DNA from: Huntiella abstrusa
Lineage: Eukaryota; Ascomycota; Sordariomycetes; Microascales; Ceratocystidaceae
Direction: 5' to 3'
Assembly: GCA_025685495.1 (NCBI GenBank)
Contig: JAJNMT010000131.1
Span: 1,426,001 to 1,490,000 of the forward strand
Length of the DNA: 64,000 nt
Shown: positions 1-11,402 of the stretch, in pieces
Layout: each line of letters begins with the position of its first letter
Numbering within the stretch: position 1 is the first letter of the stretch
Notes under the pieces: generated by a model
Database searches by the model: none
What the model was told of the DNA's origin: nothing
What the model saw: only the letters and a program-made list of their open reading frames with translations
Position numbers and translations under genes: made by a program

Positions 1-3000
1 CATCACATCGCCGCCAAAAACAAAAATGGTCACACATGCATTTTAACCCTTCCTTTCGCCACTATATCCCGTTCCCTGGAATATGAACAAAATCAAGGCA
101 GTTCAAAACTAAGCCTCATCAAAGTAACATCATCCCCTAGTTGTTTTACTCGCCCCTCCTGCTCGCCTACAAGTTTGTTCAAGCATTTCAATTAGATACG
201 CCATCTAACGACTGTGCTCCGGAGAAAACTCCAGGCCTGTCTCGGTTTCGTCTTTGATGAAATGTGTCTCGACTTCAGGCGATCGATAGGGAGACGTTGT
301 CAGTGTGGAAGGGTTAGGGAAGTTCTGCCAGCCATGTGTCCCCATGCACTAAGAAACAAGTTATAGGCATTGTCGATTTATAGCCCCTCCCCCCCGGTAT
401 GACCAACGGATAAACGTGACGACCATCGTGTTTACCCCTCGATCTTTAGGCCGTTCATATAATGTAATAACCATTAAAGGAAAGGAATGTTATGGGGCTG
501 TCCAACATGGCGTGAGGCCAATCTGTAACACAGAATCAGCATGGATTCTGATGTGTATCGGCCGGCTGCACCGACGAAGATGGAGCCTGTATTGACCTGT
601 GGTGTGACGGATATTTTGGGAATGTACATATAGAGTTAAGCTGACCGGACACCCGGAAGGTTGTTATGTACGTGTGTAGGTACTCCAAGATATGTGTGTA
701 CATATGTACATACGTATATTCTACACTTCAGTCACAACGACATATGAGATACATAAAATACAGAATTGCATTGGTACAACTGATATATCAGCAACCATAA
801 TATCCACATCTGATTAATTTCTGTCCGGATATGCGGGCTGATTGTGAGTTCGGTGTGTCGCTACACCACATGGAGCGCGATGGCTCCTCAATTTTTCTGA
901 GGCAAGCTCAAACTTGATAAGTGAAATCGACTGGGTTACCTCGTCGGGTCAAAAGTAAACAAGTTCCCAAGCGCCGTCGCAACAAGAAACAAAAACGGGA
1001 AATGTGATAAACAAATGTCATCATCTCTTTTTACAGATTGGCAACGTGACTGTTGGTTTTGATGAAGTTACAGTTGCATTCGAAGGACGACTGAATCAGT
1101 CACATTGGATGTGTTCATAGACCATGTCAACCATCTCATTGGTCCATTAGTGTTTATAGATAAACATGCGACAACAAGCCATGTTTTTCTTCTTGCGTAC
1201 ATCAGTTGACCAAAACAAGATGAAAATAACAGAAAAAAAACATATCAATAGCTACTAGTTTGGGCCCGTTCTCCAGATAGCGGGTCTCGTCTCAGCATTA
1301 TTTATGCCAATAAAGGCTACGCGCAATCTGTCGTCTTCATCCCATTTTCTGCATGAACAGTCATCACTAACCAATTCATCACATTCCACGCTTCAATTAC
1401 CGAGTTTTTAAACACTCCGGCCGTGACAAAAAAAGCCATTAAACCCTCACCCACCTGACAAGATTCCTTGGCTCCGTTTTGGGCAGAAACGGAACGAACA
1501 ACGTCCAACTTGATCCCAGCCATGAAGCCCAATATAGGAGGAGATGGGATTACCATCCGTCTGTAATCCATCTAACCGCTCTGTGGGGACAACTTGAAGG
1601 CGACTTTTCCAGCCTTTTGTTTTTCTACTTGGTCAAGTGGTCCCTCCACGCCAACAGTAGTAACGTCAGCGGAAAAAGGGAATCATGGCGAGGTCATGTC
1701 GGTGTGATGGGATTATCGTGGTTTGACGCAGCATACAAACTGGGTCCGTAGCCAGGGGCCAAGGGATAATGCGCCGGATACATTCCCCAGTCTGCAAGGC
1801 TCAATGCCCCAAGCTTGTTATATGTATCTCATTGACTGTCGCGCATATGGTTCAGGTTGATTATCTTGAAATGACATGTGGCGGTATGGCCGGTTCTAGA
1901 AAATAAGAGGCGGCCGGTGCCAGTGTCAAAGACCCGCAGATTGCTATGTACATGTGTATGTACATGCATACAGTACATATGTATAGTCTCACAACCATAG
2001 GTATATTTGTCCTTACATTAACAAGTTGCTGCACCTCGAATTGGTCGCGCAGCCCAGCATGTGGCACATCAATTAGTCCTTGGTCCTGGCGGTTCTATAC
2101 ACAATATGAGAAAATAGGCCGTGTTCTCAGTCTGATCAATGCCAGTGTAAGATGCAGGGATTAAAGAGAATGGCGGGGAGTGAAAACAAAATACGGTGAG
2201 ATTAATGGTTGCTTAATTGGAACCAGGGCATAGAGTGCTTTCTCTTTGGGTCAAAAAAGCCGCCTTTCGCCGTGTGTCGCGCCCTGGTCTTGACGTTGCA
2301 CTGTTGTACTTGGGCCTTAGTGGCGTGTCTTGCGTTTACAGGTGGCTGATGAACAATTATAGAGCGTTTAGATGGGCCAGTATGTCGGTATAAGAAAACA
2401 ATGGTCAAAACTGTTGTTCCACTACTATGTGTATCATCGTTTGTCGGTTACATCTACATTGTCAACGACAGACGGACAAGTCGATTGTCTCCAATTTGTA
2501 TCAAATCACGCGATCGTGTCTGGTAAAAAAGGATTAGCTATCAAATTTGTGTGTAGAGCTATCCCCATAGCTAGAGTTTAGCCTGCCCTTAGTGAGACAG
2601 ACCCATCGGGATGAGCTACGCACAGGTATCCGGGGCTCAATAGAACTGCGTCACGTGTGGGCTCACGTGAAATCTATAAGATTACCGTTTTTGGATAGTG
2701 GATCTTGAATCGTCACCACGTCATTGGTTATTGTGCTTGTTGTTTATTTGGGTCCTATCATGAGGCCTTAATTTTAGGTCCTAAAACCAATTTCGACCAT
2801 GCTTAGCGCTGGTTGCACCCACAGATCTGAAGTTGAGCCTTCAGGAACACCAATTAGAAAGATATAGTATGAGGGCAATTGAGGTATGTAGCCCTCATCA
2901 TTGTCTTGAGCTGTTCCAAGGTGTTGGAACTATTCTGTTGAATTGGAGGCTGAAGTTAAGCCGCAAGACGGACCAAAGGGAGTTAAAGTGGTTGTAAAGG

Positions 3001-4091
3001 ATACATTTTAGTAGAATTCGTTTGACAACTAGTTTGGAGCGTGACAAGTTACGGATGTGCTATTGTTTTCGGCCGACCCATGACATCACGAAAGGAATTT
3101 GCCATTAGAACAAAGTCATCGAAGCCCATTAGAAAGGGTGGACAAGAATGTCGCCAATAAAAGCGCCGTTTCCGACTGTGACGCTGCCCTGTAACATTGA
3201 TATTTGCAAATCGCGCAACCCTGAACAACCGTTATAGGATTCCCATAACTGTTGTCGGAATATAACATCATAATCATCATCAAACGCAAAGAAGGCTGGA
3301 AAGACGACGCCTTCAATCATAGAACTTGTTGTTCTTGAGGTCTAATTGCGAGGGTCGGTGTACGGTCAGGGAGGGGCCATGTTCTTGTTAAAGGCCTGCT
3401 ACACCGTTCCCCTGGCGTTGATATGGGTTCTATACCGAGTCGCTAAGTTTCTCTTATCCAGGGGCCAAAGAGAGCCGTAAACTGCCTTCATAGCTTGCCA
3501 CTTACCAGGCTTTTGTTTTGTTACAGTGCCTGGGCCCTATATTAGCACACCACACATGTTCTAAACCTGGCTGCTGCTAGCTTCTGTCGCGCTCGCTGTC
3601 GCCAACATTATACACAAAAGTCATTAGGACTGGCCTGTGTCGTGACTTCAATGTTTTTGTTTGGTTCACGTCCGTTCGGAGACAGGGGCTCATGAATAAA
3701 CTTGGTGGCTGCTCTTGTATGGCACTGTTTTCTTGTTTGGCCCCTTGTTTCCCTTGCTCTATTTACTTGCAATCAACCCAGAATATCCGCTTATGGCGCG
3801 CTGAAGCGGATTGATGCTAGGACCATCATTGTTGTCTCTAAACCCATGTTGAACTACTATACCGGGGTAGATTTTATCCCGCCCTGCCTGCCATTTTGTT
3901 TCGTTATGGTTGCCTTGACTGTGCAATTTAGCGGTAAACTGCTTGTGACCCAATCTCTATAAGTCACTAACGTGTGTGGTTAATGGACTTAATTCCAGCT
4001 TTGAGAGGCTTTTTTTCTGCACTTTTAGCGTTTTTGTTATGCATTCCCAGTAGGGAAGGAGCGTCTCCAATATGGCTACTTGATTGAAATA
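1..4091. other. Intergenic, no gene recognised
   Basis: I see no credible coding region, tRNA or transposon in these 4 kb. Open frames are short and lack family-like sequence. Two TATGTACATA-type palindromic tracts occur at about 695-718 and 1945-1984. The right end grades into the CT-rich leader of the homeobox gene. Confidence 0.6.
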
Positions 4092-4826
4092 TGTACATAT
4101 TCTCTTCTGTCCCTTCATTTCGCCTTCTTTTTTTTGTTCTTTCTTTTTCTCTGCCACAACACCGCGCGACTCTTGGGAGTTTTTTCTTATTTCCTTTCTT
4201 TTTCTTGTTCTCATCTTCATTGTATAGTGATATAGTAAAGCCATTCGTACTTTCTCGACGGCTTCTTCATTGCTATTCTCCTTGCCCTTTTTCTCTTGCT
4301 CTCTCTCTGTCTCTTGACTTTCTATTCGCCGGTTTCCACATACTCGGATTCTCTATCATCTCAGAGCGTGTGGCTGGAATCCGTCATTTCGAATAGCAAT
4401 CAAGCAGAGCACGATTATTACGAATTTCCCATCTGTCTCTCGCCGAACTTAGTTGTATACGAGACTTTGCATCCATCGACACTTACGACTTTGTTGATTG
4501 GGTTGTTTCATTGTTGATTCTGTTTGAATATCTTGTCATTGGGATATATCAGAATCTGTTAGGGAAGCTTATAACTTTTCTGGGTCGTTCTTTACCATTT
4601 CCAAAAAAAAGTTGTTTCCTTCATTCCGGTTGTGCCTGCGTTGTATACACATACTTTTGTCTTCAAACTTTCTTTTCTCAGCCCTCGACTCAAATCTTAT
4701 TACTTCTTTTTTTCCTTTTTATTACTATTAACGGTTCTTTTTGCTCCCTACCAGGGCAAGAAATCATAACGACTTCCAGTTTAACGGAACCTTTCTTTTT
4801 TCCTTTCAACCACAAAATAATTCTTA
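4092..4826 (+). promoter_or_regulatory. Pyrimidine-rich AUG-free leader/promoter of homeobox gene
   Basis: The + strand is dense in T and CT runs (for example 4125-4210 and 4280-4325). Reading line by line, I find no ATG between the one in the TATGTACAT motif near 4090 and the coding ATG at 4827. Long CT-rich stretches before start codons are usual in filamentous fungi. The absence of ATG over about 735 nt suggests that much of this is transcribed 5' leader and supports 4827 as the start. The transcription start cannot be placed from sequence. Confidence 0.55.
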
Positions 4827-6759
4827 ATGACAAGTTACGACTTCTACGCGGATACTCCCATCATGAATCACCACCAGCCAATGTACCAGGCCGTCTCCAT
4901 GATGACCCCGAAGAAAGACCTTTGTGTCGTCAATGTCCAGCCAGACAAACAAACCAAGAACCGTCGCAAGCGTACACAGTAAGTTCACTCCTGATTCAGA
5001 AACCCATGTCACGGGCCCAGTAAATCATGCAACAACTGTTGTACTCACAATGGGCGTCACCACAAACTATCGCACAATTGCAAACCAATTCCGTTTACTA
5101 ACCGTGTGACCCTTTTCACTTGTAGAGCTGGAGACAAGGCCATTCTTGAGGCTGCCTATCAATCCAATGCGAAGCCCGACAAGGCTGCGCGACTTGCTAT
5201 CGTGCGCCAGGTCTCCATGACCGAGAAGGAGGTCCAGGTAATTTTTTGCTCCACACTTGTTGTGCACCCACTGTAAGATGAATCTCGCGCTAACCGTCCC
5301 CACTTCCAACGCGTAGATTTGGTTCCAAAACCGTAGACAAAATGACCGTAGAAAATCGCGACCTCTTTCGGCGCAGGAGATTGCCGCACTGCGGTATGGT
5401 GGTATGCAGGTGATTTCTTCTGAATCTGCCAGCCCTGAAATTCGTAATGCTCTCCAGGCTGCTTGCTTGGGAACTCCTGCTGCTCCCGTTCCACGGTCTC
5501 AGCACAGCTACTCCAATGTGGGTCCTTTGTTGGGCTCTCCTGTACAGGCCGGCTTCCCCGCGCATACGCCTACTCACCTCCCTCGCTCTCACCTTGGATC
5601 CAACAATTCGCCAATGCCTTCGCTCGTTGATAGCTCACCGATTGTTCGTGGTGGTGTCAATGGTTCTGGTGCTCGCTCCCACATTACCAGCTCTCCCGAA
5701 AACGAGATTCGCACTCCTTCAAGCAACGGTAACGGCCGTCACCCAGCGATGCACAACTTCCAAAGCTCCAACGTTGGATACGTTTCCAACCGTTGGAACA
5801 CTAGCGCCTACTCTTCTCCCGCCACTAGCCCTTACGACGACCACAAGAGTTCAATGGGTCCTCGTGTTCTTCCTGAGCCTACTAGCAAGGTTCGCCTGTC
5901 TTACTCTTTGGAAGGACGCGCCGAGGTTTCCAACGATCTTTCACCCACGCGCATTCACAACTCTACTCACCACGAGATTTCGTTGCCCGAGTGCAAGCCT
6001 CTGGAGCGGACCAACAGTGACGGTTCCGGTATTACTCTGCCTCCCATCTCCTCTTTGACCCGTGGTCTCCCTCCTGGTCGCTCTCGCGATGTGCGTCAAT
6101 GGGAATCTTGCTGTGACAAGGACACTCCTCAAAATGACCAACTCACTGAGTTTGCCATGAGAGAAGCCTCCGGTTCTGCGCTGGCTGAAATAAGCCTGCG
6201 CCGTTCTACTTCGGGTTTGTCTTCGCATCACACGATGGGCGGTAACAGCAATGCTCTCCAGAGTAACTCGGCCAAGAGAAACATGGTGGTTTCGACTGGT
6301 CACAACGACTCTTACAAGCAATCCCCTCGTTACCATCCCTACCGCAGCGAATACTCTACGCCTCAGCGCAACGACGACAGGGACACGCACTACCGTGCGC
6401 CGCACCACCTTGTGCACACTGCCAGCCCTGCTCCTAGTGGTCCTGATAGTGATAAGGAAAACAGCAGACCAGAGGCCAAGCAGGCGCCTATTGTTCGTCG
6501 TGTGTTGACTCCAGAGTCTCCTCTTAGCCGTCGGTCTCCTAGTCCTATGACTCGTCCTAGCGTGCCTATTTCCGATTCGCCACCGGCGTCTCGCAAGCGT
6601 TCTCGCGACGACGATGATGAGGAAGAGGAGTCTTATGGTCGCAAGCGTGTTGCTCGCGAAGAGGTTAACCGTTATCTTGAAGATAGCAACCTCAGTAAGA
6701 AGGGTGATGCCGTTTGTGTTGCTGGTCTTTTGGCTTTGCGTGAGGGTAACTGGCGGTAA
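4827..6759 (+). CDS. Homeobox transcription factor, fungal Yox1-like class
   Basis: Proposed exons are 4827-4978, 5126-5237 and 5317-6759, encoding about 568 aa. Donors are GTAAGT and GTAATT; acceptors are TTGTAG and GCGTAG. The homeodomain spans roughly residues 45-103 and is split by both introns. A basic arm NRRKRTQ leads into helices 1-2, and the recognition helix reads EKEVQIWFQNRRQNDRRK, with the invariant W, F and N (N93, homeodomain position 51). The remainder is Ser/Pro/His-rich low complexity, with a basic-acidic segment (RKRSRDDDDEEEE) and a conserved-looking C-terminus near EVNRYLEDS. The QNRRQNDRRKSRPL signature is that of ascomycete homeobox regulators related to yeast/fission-yeast Yox1, nuclear DNA-binding proteins. 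The exact orthologue is not certain, so no symbol is given. The start is the first ATG after a long AUG-free leader. Confidence 0.9.
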
Positions 6760-9509
6760 ATTTTTACGGATCTAGGCTTTCCACGTTTGTGTGGGTTCAT
6801 CTTTTGCTGAACTTTGACATTGTCATAGAGTGGTATCATGTTTTGATACTTGTATTGTCCTTTGTTGACAGTATGACTCTGATGATTGTTTCCTTGGTTC
6901 TAACTTGCATATTTGCAAACCGAACTTCTCGCCCTCTTGGACTGTTACTGGCTTGTTCCAGTATCATTTGTTCATTTGACTTTTGTACAATTCTTTTTTC
7001 ATGCGTTTCCGCCTCATGCTTTTTTCTTATTTCGTTTCATCTGTACCCGTTTCCTATCTCAGTGTCTGGTGGGTATTCAGATGTTCTGAGCTTCTTTTTC
7101 CTTGATACATATCGGGCTCGGCTATATAGGGCGGCTTCTCTTGTTTTGTTGTTTTGACGTTTTCCTTGCTTCTTCTTTCCATTTCTTGTTCTACTTTTTT
7201 CTGGCTTATTGAGTTTGACGAGTTTCTTTGCGTCTTGTTTTTGGGATTTTGTTTTTGCTTTCGGGTCGGTGTGTTGGTGTTGGATACCGGGGTTCTTTGG
7301 TTTCGACGGCTTGCATTTTCACGTTCTATTATTACTACATAAATATTTTATGGGAGGGATTGGTTTGGTGGGTTTTGGTTGGTTTGTACCATTTAGTACA
7401 CATTTGTCTTTCTCTTGAAAGACGTGCAGTTGATTCTCGGATTGACTGCCAGGCTCATGGTTGACTAGTTTTCTTGAGGATTTCATACTTGTCTGTTGAC
7501 AAATGTGAAGAAAGATGACATGCTTCCATGAGTTCGTTTGAATAAAAGAACCATTCTAGACTGTGCTTCTAGATTGTTCATTTTGAAGATTAAACATTGT
7601 TCTTTGACTTGATTTGTTGTTAGCCCTGTCTTGATAATTGTCTGAGCATACACTTTGGTACTTTGCGTGTGTAAGCCCCACTCTATGTGTCGGGCAACAA
7701 CCACGTATAGAGACCTTAAATATACCGGACTAACTTCAGGGATCCCCATCTCAATAGACAATAGCCATTAACCTAAACAGAGAAGCAACGAACTAACACG
7801 ATCCATTTCATTCTCCCCATTCCCACGCCGTTGCCGTCACCATCGCCACCAATTCCACTTTCATCCTACCATGTGACGCTCCTGCCCCCCCCCCCCCGCC
7901 AATTGCCTTCAACACTTGATTACAGCATGTGCAGTTCCAATGCAGGAAAGTGAGAGGTGACGGGTCCGTCAAAGGATGGAAGCTACTGCAGGTTTTTGGT
8001 GTAAGCGAGACCGGGGGAGACAGGAAGGGGAAGGAACGGGGGGCCATGGAAAGAAGAAGTGTTGGATAAGGTTGGATATGGAAGTGGAAGGGACGGTGGA
8101 GTTTTTTGGAAGGTGTGGGATTTATGGGGTGGGTTGGTTGTATTGTATTCACGTGTATATGTACATACGTATGTACATACGTGTTGTAAGATGGTGGAAT
8201 GCGGGTTGAGGAGTTGTATCGTAGATATTTCCAGTACGTGGTTCAAGCGGATTCTACATATTGGTGGTTGGGGAGGATGTGTGCACTGGCATTGGGAATT
8301 TCCAACCAAGCAAACCCCCATCCCATCCCATCCACCAGAAAAACACAAGCCAGCCAACTTCACAGGCGGGAAACAGGTGGGGAAATGGAGCGCCAAATCG
8401 TCTCTTCACCCGTGTTATTCAAGGAGGTTGGGATACTTCCCCTTACCCATCCACCGGAACAAAAAGCAAAGACATGCTTTTGTATTGTACATACGTACAA
8501 TGTAGTCGTCCCTCCATTCACTCACTCACTCACTCACTTGGGCCAAGGGGACCGCTTGCATTAGGCGGTGAAGCCTGCTTTGCCCTTGCTGTGTGCGGAC
8601 TTACAGGGTCGTGCATGGATTTGGCTGGATGGACGGTGACTTATCCGTGTTGACGATGGTGTTGCCTTGCTTTGTGCGGCATGGCGAGGTGGGTGAGCTT
8701 GCGGAATTGGAATGGGAGGTCCGGTGGGTACAAGGGGGTTTCTCTGGCTATGATGGTATACACAGCTGTGCTGGGCTAACTACCGAGTTGATGGATGAGT
8801 TAAGGAACCCTTAATGACGCTGCATCCTGTGACGTATTAGGGTCGTCGTACATATGGAAACTTTGTGTTACGTGAAACTGGCCCATTGTACAGAAGTTGG
8901 TTTTTGGATTGGCATGTTTCGGTGTTTCGGTGCTTGTTGAAATGGACAGTCTAGATGAGTCGTGCGGCTGATGTCATCCGATCATGGCGTTTTGAGCTTG
9001 TTCAATCAGCTCCCTTTGCACAACGTGCGTGATACTGTGCAGATATGTAAAGGTGGTTGTCATTTAAAAATTGAGGTTCAAGTGATGTGGGTGACGTGGA
9101 CCTAAGAGAACAATGAAAAGCTACTATGTCAAAGACAATGACATGTGGCAAACTCATCGTCATGAACGTGATTGTGTATTCCAAAACTGACAAAAACATC
9201 TATTTGTAGAAACAAGAAAAGAAATATATAGCAAACAAATAGTAACCTCGGATATTAAAAATAGTTCATGTGAACCACATCATGACATTAGCTGGAGTTC
9301 ATAACAGCCAACGCCCACGTTTGACAAGACCAAATATTAGCCTAACCAACGATAAAGACAAGAAGAGAAGAACAATGTCTATATCAAAGACAATGCCAAA
9401 AAGAAAAGAAACACGCCAAACGAAAAACAGTTCTGCGGTCGCCAAACAGACGACCGTTCTAAAAGGGCAAACACCCGTATGTACATACTTCCGAACAGAA
9501 AAAAACAGA
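6760..9509. other. Intergenic between homeobox and NAD kinase genes
   Basis: This stretch holds the two converging 3' regions and no convincing gene. T-rich sequence at 6780-7400 probably contains the homeobox 3' UTR. Simple features are a run of 13 or so C at about 7887-7899, a (CTCA)n tract at about 8517-8537, and TATGTACATA/ACGTATGT palindromic tracts at 8155-8182, 8487-8499 and 9477-9489. Overlapping open frames at 8000-8800 have no family-like sequence. Confidence 0.55.
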
Positions 9510-11402
9510 TTACATTCCCAGCATGCTCATCTGTCTCTGCAACGGACTCGCCGACTGACTACCCTCCTCACTCGCATAATAAGCCGAGTCAGTATCAATA
9601 TCCCACTCGGGCTCATCCGCCTTGCGCTCGCCCCCATCATCTGCCGAGGCATCAAACGGCTTCTGCGCCGCAGCGCGCGTGTTCCACCGCAGTGTCCGCG
9701 ACACACTGTCAAACCATTCTGTATCTGTCCGCGTAACAGTCGGGAATGGATACTGCGACGCCGTAATAGTGACACAGTCGCCCTGTCGCAACTCAACGCG
9801 ACCCTTCCCATCAAAGGCGCAATACGCCGTGGCCCGGCTGTTAGCCGGCACACAAACACGGAGAGCCATAGTATCGGAAAGGACCATGGGGCGGAACGAT
9901 AACGTGTGCGGGCAAATCGGCGTGAGCAGGATTGCCGGGATATCGGGGTGCACCAGAGATCCACCAGCGGAAAGCGAGTAAGCAGTAGACCCAGTGGGCG
10001 TAGAGAAGATGCAACCGTCAGCTTGTACCACGGTAAGCAGCTCGCCATCACCGTATAGCTCGAGGTTAGAGACATAAGGCGATGGACCGCGGTCGATGAC
10101 CAACTCGTTCAAAACCTCGAATTGTTCGCCCTCGCTGACTGGTGGCTGGCCGTCGCCACGATTACGGAACACTGTGCAGGTGAAGCGCATGCGCAGATTC
10201 ACCTTCATACCTGAATCACCCATGACACGGTCCAGATGGAACATGTACTTTTCGTACTCGAAGCTAGTCAAAAAGCCTAAACTGCCGAGGCTGAAGGACA
10301 GTGTTGGTGGTACAACACGCTGGAACAGCCATGAAGTGAATAGCACGGTACCGTCACCGCCAAGAGTGAGCACAAGGTCAAATTTCTCCGGCTGTGTCCA
10401 GCACAAGTCGGGTGTCCAGAAGCGCAACATATCGGCGAAGCGTACATCCATGGCCAAAAGACCATCCGCATCGAAACGACGGGAGTTGCGCAGCTTGGCG
10501 TCAACATAGACATTAACTCCAATATCAGACCCGTATCTAGGAGTACGGAGAAGCCACATGGCAAGTTCACGAGTCAGGTAGACAAGGTGGTTATCCCTGG
10601 CTTTGGTGACAATCATGACGTTGCGGACTGCGCGCTTGATAGGGCGGCGCTGCAGCTGCTTGCTAATCTCACGCACAGAGGTAGCAGTCTGAACTAGTCG
10701 AGAATGTGACATGCTCTCATCACTCTTGATTTCCTCGAGAACCTTATCGATATCGACAGCGTCATCAAACCGCTTGTGGTAGAAGCAAGGACTCTGCAAG
10801 GCCGCAAAAGCAGCCGGGATTGTAGGGGTATAGCTGCGGGCCGTTCCCGGAGAAGTAAGGTCGCGAAGGGCATCGTTGAGACTGTTGGGGTTGGTGGCGT
10901 CCTTGTTGCCGGGTGCTGAGCTAGCACCAGACCCAATGACGCCAGTCTTGAACGAGGAAAGCATTTCCGAGAGCGATAACGATTGCGGCTTATGGGCGCG
11001 AGCGACGGAAGAGAGGGCGGTAGGACGCAGAGACTGGGGTATGGCGATAGCTTTCTCGGCAGCTTGGAGCGCAAGAGGTGAGGAAATCGTGGTGTTTATA
11101 GGGCCGACAAGAACTTCGGTGACTGTAGATGTCTGTTCGGTGGTAGCAGTTTTGACTATAGACGGGGAGGTCGCCGCAAGGACAGTGTCCTTGGTGGTCG
11201 CCGATGTAGTAACGGTAACGTCAGAGGCGGCAGACAAAGATGCAGTGGGGCTCAAAGAAGATTGCAAGGCTTCGTCAATGCTTTGGTTAGGCTGCTGAGA
11301 AATAATTCTAGTGGCAGTAGACGATGCTGCTGTCTGAACAAGAGGAGGGCTTAGTGCAGGATGAATGGCACTTGGCTCGGAGGACGGAACGGAGTATGCC
11401 AT
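9510..11402 (-). CDS. NAD kinase (ATP-NAD kinase, Utr1/Yef1-like)
   Basis: A single uninterrupted frame of 630 aa starts at an ATG at 11402-11400. The enzyme phosphorylates NAD(+) (or NADH) to NADP(H), the source of cellular NADP. Residues 1-250 are a Ser/Thr/Ala-rich extension as found in fungal Utr1-type proteins. The catalytic part (about 255-570) has the diagnostic LTLGGDGTVLFTSWLF motif (GGDG at 348-351), then GSLGFLTSF, and the substrate-binding STPTGSTAYSLSAGGSLVHP block near residue 467. A Ser-rich acidic tail follows (EWDIDTDSAYYASEEGSQS). No intron is needed. It converges with the homeobox gene upstream in the window. Whether it prefers NAD or NADH, and whether it is cytosolic, cannot be read from sequence. 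Confidence 0.95.
   Translation of the reverse strand: MAYSVPSSEPSAIHPALSPPLVQTAASSTATRIISQQPNQSIDEALQSSLSPTASLSAASDVTVTTSATTKDTVLAATSPSIVKTATTEQTSTVTEVLVGPINTTISSPLALQAAEKAIAIPQSLRPTALSSVARAHKPQSLSLSEMLSSFKTGVIGSGASSAPGNKDATNPNSLNDALRDLTSPGTARSYTPTIPAAFAALQSPCFYHKRFDDAVDIDKVLEEIKSDESMSHSRLVQTATSVREISKQLQRRPIKRAVRNVMIVTKARDNHLVYLTRELAMWLLRTPRYGSDIGVNVYVDAKLRNSRRFDADGLLAMDVRFADMLRFWTPDLCWTQPEKFDLVLTLGGDGTVLFTSWLFQRVVPPTLSFSLGSLGFLTSFEYEKYMFHLDRVMGDSGMKVNLRMRFTCTVFRNRGDGQPPVSEGEQFEVLNELVIDRGPSPYVSNLELYGDGELLTVVQADGCIFSTPTGSTAYSLSAGGSLVHPDIPAILLTPICPHTLSFRPMVLSDTMALRVCVPANSRATAYCAFDGKGRVELRQGDCVTITASQYPFPTVTRTDTEWFDSVSRTLRWNTRAAAQKPFDASADDGGERKADEPEWDIDTDSAYYASEEGSQSASPLQRQMSMLGM

Noticed and set aside
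4511..5023. 170-codon frame on the plus strand before the homeobox gene
   Set aside because: It begins at a non-ATG codon in the T-rich leader, overlaps homeobox exon 1 in another frame, and its hydrophobic composition simply reflects poly-T runs.
8000..8815. Several overlapping 70-148 codon frames on both strands
   Set aside because: Composition follows G-rich and CA-rich low-complexity DNA; no protein family resemblance.
9622..11298. Antisense frames across the NAD kinase gene (and similar ones across sedolisin and medA)
   Set aside because: Shadows of strong coding sequence on the opposite strand; no independent features.
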